NCBI GenBank assembly: GCA_021399435.1
Contig: JAJTUP010000025.1
Span: forward strand, 1 to 64,000
DNA from: Diaporthe sp. PMI_573
Lineage: Eukaryota; Ascomycota; Sordariomycetes; Diaporthales; Diaporthaceae
DNA length: 64,000 bases
Direction of reading: 5' to 3'
A model generated the notes under the pieces. The model saw only the letters and a list, made by a program, of their open reading frames with translations, ran no database searches and was not told where the DNA came from. Positions 34,611 to 46,794 of this stretch are shown piece by piece. Each line of letters opens with the position of its first letter. The first letter of the stretch is position 1. Made by a program: the position numbers and the translations under genes.

Positions 34611-36476
34611 TCAACTTGCCACAACACCGGACGGGAGGTCCCAGAGGGCATTCCAGTTGATTCCCGTCCAATTTGGACTCGTTTTCTCCGGGACTTCATT
34701 GTGAGGGACGACGCGCCACGAAAACTTTACCCTCCGGAATGGATTCAAACACTTTTCCGCGTTCTCTACGCGGCTGATCTCATATACCAGGAGTAAAGTT
34801 TCTCGTTCCGTCGTACCCGCCACCAAAAAGCCCTGCTCGGAGACCTTATGAACACGAAGCCGGTAGTAGACCCAGTATGCATTCCAGGAGTCTCTAACCG
34901 CTTCGTGGTTCATTTGTTCCAGTGCTCGATCATCAGCCGCTTTTCGCACCCTGTGGACGGTGCAACGGGGCAGAGACCCTGTTTCGGGGTCAGAAGCCCA
35001 GCCAAAGGCGTAAAAGAGAAAGTCGACGGAGTCTGGATCGTAAGGGTTATTGAAAGGGGGTCGCGGCCAGGTGACGATCTTGAGTGATGCCCAGCCCAGG
35101 TCCTCAGGTGGTCTCTTCGGTCCAAAGAACACTGCATCCTGCTCATCCCATTCATGCCACGGCCAGCGTCCATACACCTCCATGTTACCTGGTAGCACGA
35201 CCTCCAACACGCAGTGGCGAGAATTCATAACGATTGATTTCTCTGTCTGCTCCGGCCGAATTTCTTTCAAGAGATACGGCTCAAACACCAGCCGGTGTGC
35301 CAACTCCCGGGGCCCGACGCGGAAAAGGCTGTGTGCGTCCTGTCGAACGAAACAAGACCCACCGGTATTTCTCATCCGGATACCGAAAATTACATCCTGT
35401 ATCCGGCAGACCGGGAGAACAAGACATTTATTGTTGGTGTCCTTAAGGTGTAGCATCCCGAATTGGGCGCGAAGCTTGATACCACGATTAGACAGAGAAA
35501 AGTCGTAGGCTGACTTGCCCGACAAGCTCGCCGCCTCTGCACAGGGTCGGAAGAACGCCGGAGACGATGCCATGACGCCGCCGTATTTTTTCTTTGGATC
35601 TTGTAATGTCCCTCTGCAGTCGCCTCTCGGGGGCAACGAGGTGAACATGGCCGCGCCCGGGTATTGTTTCCTTGGATCTTGTAATGCCCCTTCCCCATCA
35701 TCTCTCGGGAGCGACCAGGCGAAGATGGTCGTGTCCGGACACGTACTGATGATTTCCGCCTGCAGCCTGAGGAAAGCCCTTTCTTCCTCCCCATACAACA
35801 TCGGCATGTTGATGCCAAAGATCCCGAGCAACGAGTATGCCACATCCTCCTTGCGCGTCGCCTGGCGTGTCCCAGCCCACGACATCTTCTGCGCCACCGA
35901 GACAGCGGACAGATCTATGTGGTGGCTGAGAACACCAAAGTCGATACCAGTGATTTTACTCAGGGCCACCGAGGCCACCGCTTTGGTGAAGCAAAACCTC
36001 CAGTCCCTGTCGAAAAACTTCATGTGCAGCGGCGCGATCAGCTCCTGCAGCGTCCACGAGCGCGTGAACCACCGGCAGTGCTTCACGCTGAGCTCTAAGC
36101 CGCGCACATCTTTGTCCTCGCCCCAAGAAAATTCGGTCAGGTCCTGGAGGAACACGTAGCACAGCGCCGCGCGCTCATACCAGCGGAACATGGAGTTGAT
36201 GGCCTCCGAGAGCTCGGCGCTGCTCGACTTGTCGATGCAGCAGGTGTCGACCCACGCATATTCCAGGCCGTCCTGGGCCGCCTGCTGGCAGGTGTGGTCG
36301 ATCTTCATCCACCCGGCTTTCAGAAGCGACGCCGGGGCGGCCGCCTCCGGGTGTCTCATCTCCTGGAACGTCACCTCTTCGCCTGTGGCCCACGTGTGCG
36401 AGAGGATGGCATATCGCGGGACGTCGAGGCCGAAGAACTCCTCCAGCTGCCGTGTGCGCACATTGATCAGCCACAT
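34611..36476 (-). CDS. HET-domain protein, apparently intact
   Basis: An intronless 621-aa protein starting MWLINVRTRQLEEFFG, the typical start of HET-D/E-like non-self recognition proteins; the frame is open upstream but this Met fits the family. The HET domain (about 1-250) shows YAILSHTW, WVDTCCIDKSSSAELSEAIN, YVFLQDL, RSWTLQELIAP, VAQKMSWAGTRQATRKEDVAYSLLGIFGINMPMLYGE and AFLRLQ. The C-terminal 370 residues lack NACHT, WD40 or ankyrin repeats. Around residues 258-305 a short direct duplication is visible (ALQDPRKQYPGAAM, then TLQDPKKKYGGVMA). It probably acts in the cytosol as a cell-death trigger when paired with a partner; the partner is unknown. Confidence 0.9.
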   Translation of the reverse strand: MWLINVRTRQLEEFFGLDVPRYAILSHTWATGEEVTFQEMRHPEAAAPASLLKAGWMKIDHTCQQAAQDGLEYAWVDTCCIDKSSSAELSEAINSMFRWYERAALCYVFLQDLTEFSWGEDKDVRGLELSVKHCRWFTRSWTLQELIAPLHMKFFDRDWRFCFTKAVASVALSKITGIDFGVLSHHIDLSAVSVAQKMSWAGTRQATRKEDVAYSLLGIFGINMPMLYGEEERAFLRLQAEIISTCPDTTIFAWSLPRDDGEGALQDPRKQYPGAAMFTSLPPRGDCRGTLQDPKKKYGGVMASSPAFFRPCAEAASLSGKSAYDFSLSNRGIKLRAQFGMLHLKDTNNKCLVLPVCRIQDVIFGIRMRNTGGSCFVRQDAHSLFRVGPRELAHRLVFEPYLLKEIRPEQTEKSIVMNSRHCVLEVVLPGNMEVYGRWPWHEWDEQDAVFFGPKRPPEDLGWASLKIVTWPRPPFNNPYDPDSVDFLFYAFGWASDPETGSLPRCTVHRVRKAADDRALEQMNHEAVRDSWNAYWVYYRLRVHKVSEQGFLVAGTTERETLLLVYEISRVENAEKCLNPFRRVKFSWRVVPHNEVPEKTSPNWTGINWNALWDLPSGVVAS

Positions 36477-37851
36477 CGGGAGCCAATAGGATTCGACGGT
36501 CAATTTAGCATTAGCAGTTCTACAGAAGAAAGTGTGCGCGGAGACTACCAGGTGATAAACATGTGGCGTAGGTAGTTCAGTTGATGAAGACGATTCGGCT
36601 CGTTGCTGGTATGGCAAGTAGATGAGGGGAGAACTAACAGGTATGCAACTCCGCTCACGTGCCGTAAGCACACAAGCTTCCAATGTTATGTAGTGCAGCA
36701 CGAACACATGCCCAGAAGATATTCGTGGGTTATGGCAAATTGGGACGTCTCACAAGTTGGAACAGGGGCTGGAACTATGATACAAAAAGCAATAGTTACA
36801 TAATTATGCGGATCCATACTTTTTGTCACAGAGCCAGTAGGTGCCCGATCAAATGATGCAAACGTTCTTGCGAATTCGCACTGAGAAAAATCTATAAAAT
36901 AGTAAATCCTGGTAAATTGATCGGAAATAGTTGTGCCGAACAAAGTCAACCGCTACTGTCCTTCTGCTTCGTTTTTAACAACATTCTTTTCCTTCGCGGG
37001 CTTCGCTAATGTGGCACTGTCACCGTCCAATGAGGGTATGAGCCAACCGCATGTGCCTTTGTCGCCAAAATGTAAGATAGATGGCTGCTGAGTGGGATCC
37101 TCTGAACGTGCTCAGAGGGGTACTTACCCAGAGTTGTAGGACTTTTCGATTGGTAGGTTGGTGGGCCAGGGATTCAAGGAACTCTCCGTCCAAGGAAGCA
37201 TAACTACGTACCAGCATGATTGCCCAGGCGTGTCCCGCTTGCTATCTACTGAACGACTGGGGTTTCTTCAAACGCTTTTCCAAGAATGAATTTGCAGAAT
37301 CATAGTCATATGGCCAACGAGAAATGGCAATATAGTGGCAATATCACCACGGCAAGATGCGTGTTGTGCCTGGACAACACAAGGCTGTAGTACAGTCAAA
37401 CTTGTTCACATCGAATCTCGAATAGAGTCCCTCATTCGGGGCTAATGAGATCACTCGGGTAACTCGGAATGTGGTCCAGCACAGATATTAGCTACACCGA
37501 CATAGTCTCAGACGTAGCACTTCCCTTCACATTCGTCTCCACTAGATATGCAACGCTTGATCACTGATCCAACGAAACATTGTTCGTATTATGATACCCA
37601 TACACCAAATCCTTAAGAAACCTTTCCCAATGATGTATGCAGTTTCGTCGCCTCGTTGATTTATATGCATTTGACGGTCTCTCGTACAGTGTGCACATGT
37701 ACGACGCCCAGATTAGAGCACCAAGAAGCCCAGCCTCAAGGGACATTATGCTCGTCGCTGAAGAATCACGAAACCAACATGATCTGAGGATAACATGGAA
37801 GTCGTGATGACGTTGCTGCTCCTCGCAGACCCAACACGAGTATCCCCTCCA
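36477..37851. other. Intergenic, no gene seen
   Basis: Upstream of the HET gene and downstream of the membrane protein gene. Short frames only. Confidence 0.45.
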
Positions 37852-38708
37852 TCAACCCGGAAGCTCCGATCGGTAGTGGTTCGCAGGCATCTCGGGCGTG
37901 CTGTGCTGTGCTACAGGTAACTCCTGGTGTGGACTGTGCTGGTCGGGCGACATCTCCGAAGGTGCGTTGGGCAAGTATGGCGACTCGACGGTCTTGTGCT
38001 CAGAGGTCGGCGCCTCGACGGCATTTGCTTCGCGGACGGGGCCGTTGCCGTACGCCGACTGATTCCCCGTGCCGCCACCCTTGTTCCACTGGTTCCAGTT
38101 CCCGGCGTTGGCCCTCCTGCGCTTCCGCCAGATCAGCCACGCGCTGACGGCTACCGCTATCACGACGACGGGGACCACGACGCCGGCGGCGATGGCGGCG
38201 GTCCTTGCTGAGTTGGCGGCGGCTACGGCGTCCGCCGCTTGTGTTGATGTCGCCGAGGCGCCTGTTGCGCCTGGCGTCGCAGTGGGATTTGAATTGCCGG
38301 CTGTTTATATCAACACTTGTCAGCTGACATATGGCCTGCGCTCGTCGTCCTGCACAGGATGGACACCCCATCTGTCGGAGCGAGGACCTACATTCTGATG
38401 TTGGCTCCAGCCCGGCTTCCACACCCAGCGCGCAGTACTCATCGAAAACGACCAAGGCGCTCGTTGCCAGTGCGCTCGCTGTTGAACCACCGTTGCAGCT
38501 TTCGATAACATCGGTCGAGATGACATTGCTCATGAACGAGTAGCTGTCTGTACAGAAGCAGGTGTAGCTCGTGAGTTCATTCGCCACATTGCCGCATCCA
38601 CTGAATTCGCCCCGGACGACGGTCGAGAGGACTTCTAGCGCACATGATGAGAGGGAGCTGTAGCCATCGATGGTGTCGATATAGTTGGTTGTCTGGAGGA
38701 TCTTGGTC

Positions 38709-38743
<35 letters not shown>

Positions 38744-38830
38744 GCTGCCGCTTTCGCTGCTCTGGGCCAGGCCGAGACCCGATGAGTACAAGAGTGCGGC
38801 GAAGAGCGTGAGGCGCCTGAGCTCCGCCAT
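37852..38830 (-). CDS. Serine-rich single-pass membrane protein
   Basis: Exons 38392-38830 and 37852-38300 (intron 91 nt, GTAGGT to ACAG, phase 1) give 295 aa. ATG 38830 starts a signal peptide (MAELRRLTLFAALLYSSGLG). A poly-Ser tract follows, then a domain with six or more Cys (CALEVLSTVV, GCGNVANELTSYTCFC, ESCNGG, EYC), a Ser/Thr/Ala-rich stalk, one transmembrane helix (AAGVVVPVVVIAVAVSAWLI) and a basic stop-transfer RKRRR. The tail is Pro/His-rich and cytosolic. This architecture resembles fungal wall-stress sensor-like proteins (extracellular Cys domain, Ser-rich rod, short tail), though the Cys domain is not a clear WSC. Localisation to the plasma membrane is well supported; the sensor role is inference. 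Confidence 0.78.
38702..38752. repeat. CTG/CTGCCG microsatellite coding for poly-Ser
   Basis: A run of GCTGCT triplets followed by GCCGCT repeats inside exon 1 of the membrane protein gene. On the coding strand it reads AGC codons and gives ten consecutive Ser. Length variation here would change the rod length. Confidence 0.8.
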
Positions 38831-39823
38831 TTCGGGCAGCTGCTTGATCTTGTCGTACAATCGGTCAGTCTGCCTCCTCAAGACGTGCGATCCGCTGTTA
38901 GGGCTGGGTCTAGAATGCCAGGTTGTGGAAGATTTGGGCAAAACCGCCCAAATAAAGGACGACAGCATCCAATTCCCGACATCACTTCGACGCGCGAGGT
39001 CCGTTACAGTGGATGAAAGTGCCGGTGCCTTGGCGCACCGGCTCTTTTGAATGGGCGGATGGCAAGGGGCGCAGGGGTAGAATCCTCCTAGTGAGAAAAA
39101 TACTCTTTAGGGCAAATTATGCCGCGAGCTATGCTCGGAAGGATCCCTCGTCCGCGTTGATGTTGCAATTTCCGCCCCGTTGAGCGGATCCGTCAGGGGC
39201 TCGCCAGCGAATCTGCTCTCGTACCAGGGCCCGCGGACCACATAATCTCATCTGCTTGGCACGCTGAGAGGCCAGCTGGGCTCGCTTCTCGGACTCCTGA
39301 GCATTGCAGCCAGTTATGGACAATTTGGGTCCGAGTTTACAGTAAGCAAAGGGTTATTGGGGGAACATACGACCATCGCATGAAGTGTAAGATCAGCGAC
39401 AACCATTAGCCGTCACATTGCATACCAATAGCATAGGATAACGGTAGAGACTTCACGTGGTGAGACGTGACCGCTCCCCTTTTGTCGGCCCTTCGCTTAG
39501 GGGGTGTACATCGAGTTGCAGTCGCTGCCTGCTAGGCGGGTTCCTCGCATCCGCAGCTCCCTTCCGCCTACACACGCGTATGGGAGCATGTGGTTAAGCA
39601 TATATTGTCAACGAGCTCGGATCTACGTGGATATAAACATATACGCAGTCTACTTCTAGAATTTATATCATCATTATTACAAACATGGCTTCTGCATGGC
39701 CGGAGATTTGCAGGCAGCATACAGGCCTTTCCCTACAAGGAGGAGGGGGGGTCTTTGTTTAGATTATATAATATAAATATTACTTTATTGATCAAGGATA
39801 ATCTTAGTATATTTACTTAGGGT
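38831..39823. other. Intergenic, partly AT-rich near its right end
   Basis: No gene supported. From about 39640 to 39820 the DNA becomes AT-rich (TATAATATAAATATTAC), resembling the RIP-like blocks, directly before repeat copy 2. Confidence 0.5.
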
Positions 39824-40331
39824 CTGAAGGTTAGTGGATCGAATGGGTCAGGTAGCAGTAGGGTGCACTGGAGGTCTTGTTGGAATGCTTGAGAGTGGTT
39901 CGGACAACTTTGTATTGAATTCGAGTGGGCTTCTGTCAGCCCTCCTCACAGTCCCTCCGACATTGTCTCAACCCTGGGCACGCGTGGGTTGGCTCTGGTG
40001 CGCAGATAGGGAGGCCGGAAAATTCGGCCCTCAGACCCACTATCTTTGGCTTTAAATAACCAGCCAACCCTAACCCTGACAGTAACCAAACTAAATACAG
40101 ATAAACTTTAGAAATCAGGCTATCTAATGAACTAAGTTACATGCTTTTTGGGTAAGAAATAAGGGTAATGTAGAGGTACGAAGTTAGGGTCTTAAAGTAG
40201 CCCAAAAAATCGACTCACGGCCACCAAACTTATCTGCTGGCGTGCACGCCCCATAGGCACTTAGAGAAATCCAGTGCCAAGTCTAGGGTAACTCTCTGCG
40301 TGCAGCGCCCACACAAGCGTTTCCGTTTAAC
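39824..40331 (+). repeat. Dispersed 0.5 kb repeat, copy 2 (inverted)
   Basis: Matches the reverse complement of 4925-5444 from CTGAAGGTTAGTGGATCGAA to AGCGTTTCCGTTTAAC. Differences are mostly substitutions, with short indels. The copy is flanked by AT-rich DNA on both sides. It contains CCCTAACCCTGAC, which is internal and not a telomere array. Confidence 0.8.
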
Positions 40332-42781
40332 ATAGGGCAATACTAATTTTATACAGGCTAGTATAAATAAGTGTATTAACGGGGATTATAGTATGACTGG
40401 TAGAATAGCGGCTATAAGTAATAAATTTATTGCTATAAGCTTGTATACCATTGATTACTCTGTGCCTAAAAACGAGAGGACGGAGGCAATTGTAAACAGA
40501 CTGCCTTTTGTATAGACGGGCCGGACGAAGAGGAGGTGGGAATCCTAACTCAAATGATCTTTGGCCCTGTCTTGGATGCGTAGAGGCCCGGAAGGCTACC
40601 GAAGGAAGAAAGGAAGCTATTGCCATTGTGGGCGCCAAAGCACTTGGTGTAGTAGCCAGCCTTCTGATAACTAAGCCAGACCGACCCTTCTGATTGGCCA
40701 CAGCCGGGCCGGGCGTGTGGCCTCCTGGAAGGCCCCCAAACCCACACCCCGGGTGTCAGTCATCGTCATGACTTCGTATCCTGGTATAACACACAGTGAC
40801 CGACTAGGTGGTGACACCCCCTCTGCCATGCGAGAAGAGTCACAGCCATGGAGACTTTGAAACTCAGAACGCGGCACGTCAGGATTGGTCACAGCAGCTG
40901 AGACTCATATCAGCAACCCCTTTAAGATTCGCTGATCACTTCAAGCGCGATCATAATCTTTCTGAATAATGGCCGTACCAGATAGTTCGAATGCTTCACT
41001 AATACGGCAAAGCGGTCTGGCTCTGCTCTATTCTTGTACGAGGTGCAGCCCTGATAAGTATCGCCAAACCCATCGCCCTCCCGAACCAGCAATCCAGTAC
41101 TTGGTGAAACCTTACTTCATATGCAAGAGCATTCTGTCCATGCCCAAATGATGGGCTTTAGATTAAGCTGTAGGGCCTGGTGCTGTCAAAAACCTTTGAA
41201 CGTGCATGTCTTCTGCTTGTGCTAAGCGAGGCGGACATCGGACGGGTTTCTCATGATATGGATCCGTGGCGATTGATACCCGATTAGATTAGCTACTGGG
41301 ATTTCTTCCGGACAGGAGTACGATAATTGAGACGAGCCTGTCTCCAAGTGCTGGGATGAGTCACATTAATCGCTTGGAGAATATACACTCGACAACATGC
41401 CTGAGACGGGGCTGCGTCGCGACATGTGATGGCACACTTCGAGCGCCTCGAAATCCGGTGCGCTTCTCGATCTGCCAGTGCAGAGTGCGTCAGGAAGGGA
41501 AAATGCTGGGGTGAGACCCAATGAACGGATATGTCTGTGATCCTAGTGGCCAGCCCTGCGTGGTTTACCACCCTCACAAGGGTCAGCGGCTCGCTTCAGA
41601 CGAAGTCCATGTCGTGAGTCTTCACCATCGGCACGACGAGCGCCAGTCACTGCGAATCGGGGCGGAGTATTGGCGAGGGTGTGCATGAAGGCGGTTAAGA
41701 ATGTAAGCGCTCCAGGGACCCAGCCCAATCGATTTTGTTCTTGGCTGCATGCATCTGAGTGGCTGCTGGGCGACTTGCATGCGAAAAGATGTGGGCCAAT
41801 CAATCTCGGTCTCTGGTGGCCGCACGAGCTGCACTGGCACGAGCACGAGCACGAGCACAACTGTGCGGTCCACATCGGTACCGTTGTGTCCGACGACGTC
41901 TTATAAATGTTGAGCATCCTCAATACTGTTTTGCACCAGTGTTCATCATTTTCAATCTGTACCGTCCTAGACCCCAGATCGTGCTGCCTCGCCGGCGTGG
42001 CTCGGATCAAACCAGCCCGTTTCCACGCAGGCACATGAACTGATTGAGCACAGGGCCTTGGCGTTTGCCCATGAAAGAGAATGCCACAGGCGAGAGACAG
42101 CTAGATCTTCAAATCACACGCGTTCAATTCGTTCCACAGTCAGTCTTACGTCATGAGAGAAGACAAACAACACCCGGGGCCTCGAATCCTCCGACCCCTC
42201 GAGAGTATCACAGCTTGCAGTATCCGTGGTCACGCCCATACGAAAGGTTTGTTGACTCTTGTTAGAAATTGCATTTGGGGAAATATATTTATAGGTGAAA
42301 CGACGAAGAAGGTACAAAGACTTTACTACTAAGACTCAAGAGAAGAAAGAGAGGCAGCATTCACAGCCCGAGGTACGTATATCCCAGCCCACGCATCAAT
42401 TCCACCGAGCTTCAGCGAGTGAGAAGAATAACACGGTAAGTCCTGGTGCACGTGGCAACAGATCTGGCCTGGATATTCCGAACAGCCGGGGTCCGGTAGT
42501 GCAGGCTGGCAGATGAGAGCTCCTGCAGTGAGTTTTGGAGAACGTGCAGGAATGCACGAGCCCCGTCGAAGGAGCACTCCCAGTACTGGAGCCGAATCCT
42601 CGCGCAGACCATTCGAGCGTTATACAGTGCAGTACACTGAGTCTGCCCAAGGCGACTTGGAAGAAATCCAAGGTTCTGCGACGCATTGTCGTTCAGGTCC
42701 ATGGGGCTGTCTCTGACGGAGAAACAAGTTGACCCCACATCTTCCAGGATTGATCCGTGAGCTCGGCCCCGGGATAATATT
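40332..42781. other. Intergenic, no gene supported
   Basis: Starts with about 130 bp of AT-rich relic. A GAGCAC-type triplet run lies at 41836-41860. Long frames at 41543-42034 (-) and 42412-43401 (-) lack motifs; the latter overlaps the zinc-finger gene out of frame. Confidence 0.45.
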
Positions 42782-44388
42782 TCACTGTGGATGCGCTTGG
42801 GAATTCGAAAAGGAAGCCGGACCGCCATCAAGTTCCATTCCTTGACCCCCCTGACCTGGATTTGGGGCGGACTGCATGTCTCCGGGCGTGGCTCCGTATC
42901 TTCGTGCAGCAATGGGCATCTGCGGTGGCAGGCCTGTTTGTGGTGCCATCCCAAAGTCTTGCCAGAATGACCCGGTGGTGGCTTGATTTGGCAACAACAT
43001 CTGGGGCATGTTGGGATAGTGGCCGAATGCTGTCGTTGCCATCTGGGCTGCAGGTCCCTGGAAAGTGCCATAACCAGTGTCGTACCCCGTTGAGGCCGCT
43101 GCTGATTCCAGTATGAAGCCTTGCGGGTGAGTAATGGCTTGGCTTGGCAGCGGCATCTGGGGCATGTTGGGATAGTGGCCGAATGCTGTCGTCGCCGTCT
43201 GGGCCGCAAGTCCCTGGGAAGTGCCATGACCAATGCCGTACCCCATTGGAAAATCTGTTGAATTTGTTGTAATTCCGTTAAACGGAGATTGCGTTGTGCA
43301 AGCCGCAGAGAACTGCATATCAAAGGATTCGTTGATGGTCCGGTTGTCAGGAGCAGATTGAAACCCAAGGGTTGGCATCGGTGGTGGCATCCCCTGGGCA
43401 TTGGGACCGGCTGACGGGGACCCGAAGACCTGAGGGGCCGTTCCAGGGTTCACTGGCTGTGGCGCGGGGGAGCTCGAGCCTGACTGTAAGTCTGCGTGTT
43501 GGTCTGCACGGGAGGTCCACGACTTTTCCTGCGCTGTAAAATAGCGGAGAAACAAATCCAAGACCATCGCCCAAACCCGTTCCGGATCTTGAATTCCCAG
43601 TGAACGTAAGGAATGACCGAACTTCAGGTAAGATGATGACTTTCTGACTTTTGGCAGCTCATCCACCATATCTTGGGCGCGCTCGCAAAGCAGAAGATCT
43701 GGTGCCGGGACGGGGTGTCGCCAAACATGGCCTTGTATTTGGCATGCCATTTTGTTCTTGTGTCGTCACGACCATACTTTGGAAGCTTGTCAAGTTTATC
43801 CAAGGCTTCCGACGTTGCCCAGTGGTGATCAAAAGGCACCAGAGAGCAAGGTGTTAGACGATTCCGGTGCGTGTCGAGTGCACGTTGTGATTTGAACACG
43901 TCCAAACACGTGGGGCAGAATGTTTTCGGCTGCTTGTGAGACCTCTTGATGTGGTGCGTAACAGCGGAGGGTTCCCATAAGGCGATGTATCGGCATCCTT
44001 GGTGTAGCTGCGGGTTGAGGATGTAATACGGACAGGCCATCGGCTGCTCCATGTGATTCTTCCCCTTGCCGTCTGTTCCTCTTTCTTCGCGGCCGCTGGC
44101 ATCTTCACCATCGTCGAATGTACCGTTGCGTTCGTTGGCAGGGTGTTCGGTTGCGCCGGATGGTGTACCTGCCGCGGAGGTCGAGAAGGCTGCGGGTGCT
44201 CCCCCTGTAGACTCTCGCTCCGACGGCGTCTCTTGGGCGTGTTGGGAAGATGCATCGAAGATTGCGAGAGCCTCTGTGGAAGCCGGTATCGCGGATGCTC
44301 GGCTCCCTGTGGCTGCATTCCAGAAGGCCGCTGAAGTCGTGACCGGACGGCCCGGCTCAACGGGCTGCGGGTTGCCGCCCAGGGTCAT
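42782..44388 (-). CDS. Zinc-finger-like protein with a frame discontinuity
   Basis: From ATG 44388 the minus strand encodes a disordered N-terminus, then a degenerate C2H2-type region: CPYYILNPQLHQGC, VTHHIKRSH, FCPTCLDVFKSQRALDTH and CSLVP. It continues KWHAKYKAMFGDTP and loses frame near 43710. A second frame, open to 42782, carries on with CERAQDMVDELPKVRKSS and LKFGHSLRSLGIQDPERVWA. Either a one-base slip has occurred, or an intron with a poor donor (GTCGTG, 74 nt ending 43713) joins the frames. The C-terminal half is Pro/Gln/Met-rich, like an activation region, and holds a duplicated unit of about 52 aa. A related protein is encoded at 46795-47666 on the other strand. DNA or RNA binding and transcriptional function are inference. 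Confidence 0.55.
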
Positions 44389-46640
44389 GCCATGTAAGTC
44401 GATCCGGCTGGCGGCAGCGGCAGTAGATCCAGTGCCATCGAACTGCGCCCCTAGTCAGAATAACCTTACTCCAGCATTCCTACCAGAGCGGAAGGGGGAC
44501 GCTGGCCCCTCTGCCGGGGGTACTCACACCTCCGCCATTCGCAAGTTGTCCTCCTCGACGGGATGCCAACATGGGATACATCTCGCAGGCAGGCTCTTTG
44601 CGTCGCAAAGGTTCCAGCACAAGTTGTTTCAGTGATTTGATGTCCGAGTCGGGCTGCGATACGAGCCTATTCTGGTGTCTAATGCGAGAAAATGCAGCTG
44701 GCGATTTTGTCTATCCTCGTATCTGAGGGCTTGAAAATCAAGTATCACGAATGAAAAGAAGTCAGAAACGAGAAATGGCACGATGGGCGCTTCAATCATT
44801 TTGGAACGGACTCGAGTCTCCCAAGGTTGATCCGCCTGCATCTCTTCACCATCTCACGTCTGCGCCAGGGCGGACGTGACGACTGGCGGCTGCCCAGGTG
44901 AGGGTCTCCAGCCCATCGAGAGGATGCCATAGTCCAGTTCTGAAATGCGCTTGGGCGCGTATCCTGCCCCTGCCTGGATATCTATCCTGGCTGAAACTAG
45001 GAAAACACCCAGGAAAGTGTGCCGCTGCGGAATCTAGTCCGCGACTGCACATTTAGATACTCAACGGCGGCGACGCATATAATTCGCATGCGCAATTCCA
45101 CGCTGCGGCGCTCGATTCGGAACAACACGGTAGGCGGTTGGCTCTGGATTGCTCCAACCCTTCTCTGCTGACCGATCCTGCAGGCCATTGCCACCCAGTC
45201 TCCGGCTTGGTTTCTGCACAATCCATGGGGCAAACGGCCGAAACACAACATGCCACCCTACGATACATGATCCAGTGACTTGAATAATCCATCGTTTCCA
45301 TGGGGGTCCTCTCTTTGTTGTTACATCGACTCGAATGCTGACCAGAGAAGCGTACCTACCAAGGCCGTGACAGCGACTTCGTCCAGGAAGTTAAGATCAA
45401 AAATGATAAATAAAAGAGTTCAAACACAACGATGAGCCTCGACACCGGATGGAATGCCACATTCACTAGATATCGAGGGGGGGCACTCTGCCTTCTGTAG
45501 TTTATATGCGTAATGATAGCATCGTATTCCCACTGCAGGTTCCAGAACGCCAGCGCAGTCGCAGGTTGCGTCGTCGCCGACCAACCACGCCAGGCGCCAG
45601 GCTGGAGTCCAGAGCAGGGTGGCTGGCCAGGGGGCCCAGTAATCTGAGAGATCGCCTGCTGGATGCAGCAATGAGCAGCTCAGAGGCGCTTAAATCATGC
45701 TTGGAACGAGAAAGCCAGGAGCGTGTTGGCACAGGAGTGCCGAGACAAGCTGACAGGGCGTCACCAGGGGCGTGCAGGTCCTGCAGCCCTTGCGTCGTTC
45801 TACTTGACTCCGAAGACCACCGCTCTCATTCGACCAGTCGACCTTTTACCGGTTTATTTAGGTACCATATGTCGATTACGCCGATGAGAAACATTCTCTA
45901 AATTGGCACCAAGCCAATGAATGCGTAGTAGCCAAGTGCGACCCTCATAGAACGCGCTCGCATGCTAGCCTGCGACTATATCGCCAAAGGTGAAAGAATC
46001 CTTCACCCTACTCAAATGTGTTCCCATTCACTTGTAGCGGTTGATGAATCCGGGGGAAAAGAAACATGCCCTGCCTTTTGCACAAGACTGCAGGCCTACC
46101 GGGCCGGCTCCGGGAGGCCTAGGAGGCCGCACTATTGAGTCACCATGCGTTGGACATTTGGCCGATTGGCGCGACAAGGGGCCTGGGGATGTGAGATGCG
46201 CGAATGCAGACATTCAAACGCCACTTTCGTTCACACCGCTGGTGATTGGATCTTGAACGCTGACGTTTCTACGCAGTTGCCGAAACAGTGGGCTGATGGC
46301 GATATGGTCAGGGATGTCATTGGATCTCACTTTCACGGGGGTTCACACCCTCTGCAGGCCAAGATGCAACGTCCCGTGAATGTCGCTTGAAATGATTCAT
46401 CCCCACAATTTCCAGAATTTCCAGCTTCTGGACAGACCTAACTGGAGATGCATATGTAGTTTACAGTGTCAAGCTCATCCTCAACCGCACGCGAGTCCTC
46501 CAGAGACACATTACATACGGGGCTCCGGAGGTAAAGATTCAAGCGATTTAGGCCACAAGAGAGCCATGGCCATCCACTCAACCAATGGTGAGACCGATGA
46601 GTATTCCATGCCTTACATTGAGATCAGCAATATAGGAGTC
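44389..46640. other. Intergenic between two zinc-finger paralogues
   Basis: About 2.2 kb with only short overlapping frames on both strands. It presumably holds the promoters of the divergent pair. Nothing else recognised. Confidence 0.45.
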
Positions 46641-46794
46641 TTTTGTTCCTAAACCTGTACCAGACCAGATTCCGAGCCCAGACCGGGAAACACGGCGTGC
46701 CCCGAATTCCCTCTACGGCACCCCATCGAAATATCCAAGAGAGACCGAAAGCCCACGAAGCAGCAGCTGCGGTGCGAGATTGGTATGCAAGTAA

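Noticed and set aside
41543..42034. A 163-codon minus-strand frame with Cys-Ser repeats
   Set aside because: The CSCSCQC-like part comes from a GAGCAC triplet run; no homology-like motif, introns or signal.
42412..43401. A 329-codon minus-strand frame overlapping the zinc-finger gene
   Set aside because: It is out of frame with the Pro/Gln-rich coding frame, is Arg/Cys/Pro-rich as expected of a shadow, and has no motif.
45420..45901. Overlapping frames of 76-131 codons on both strands
   Set aside because: No motif or splice structure, and equal openness on both strands.
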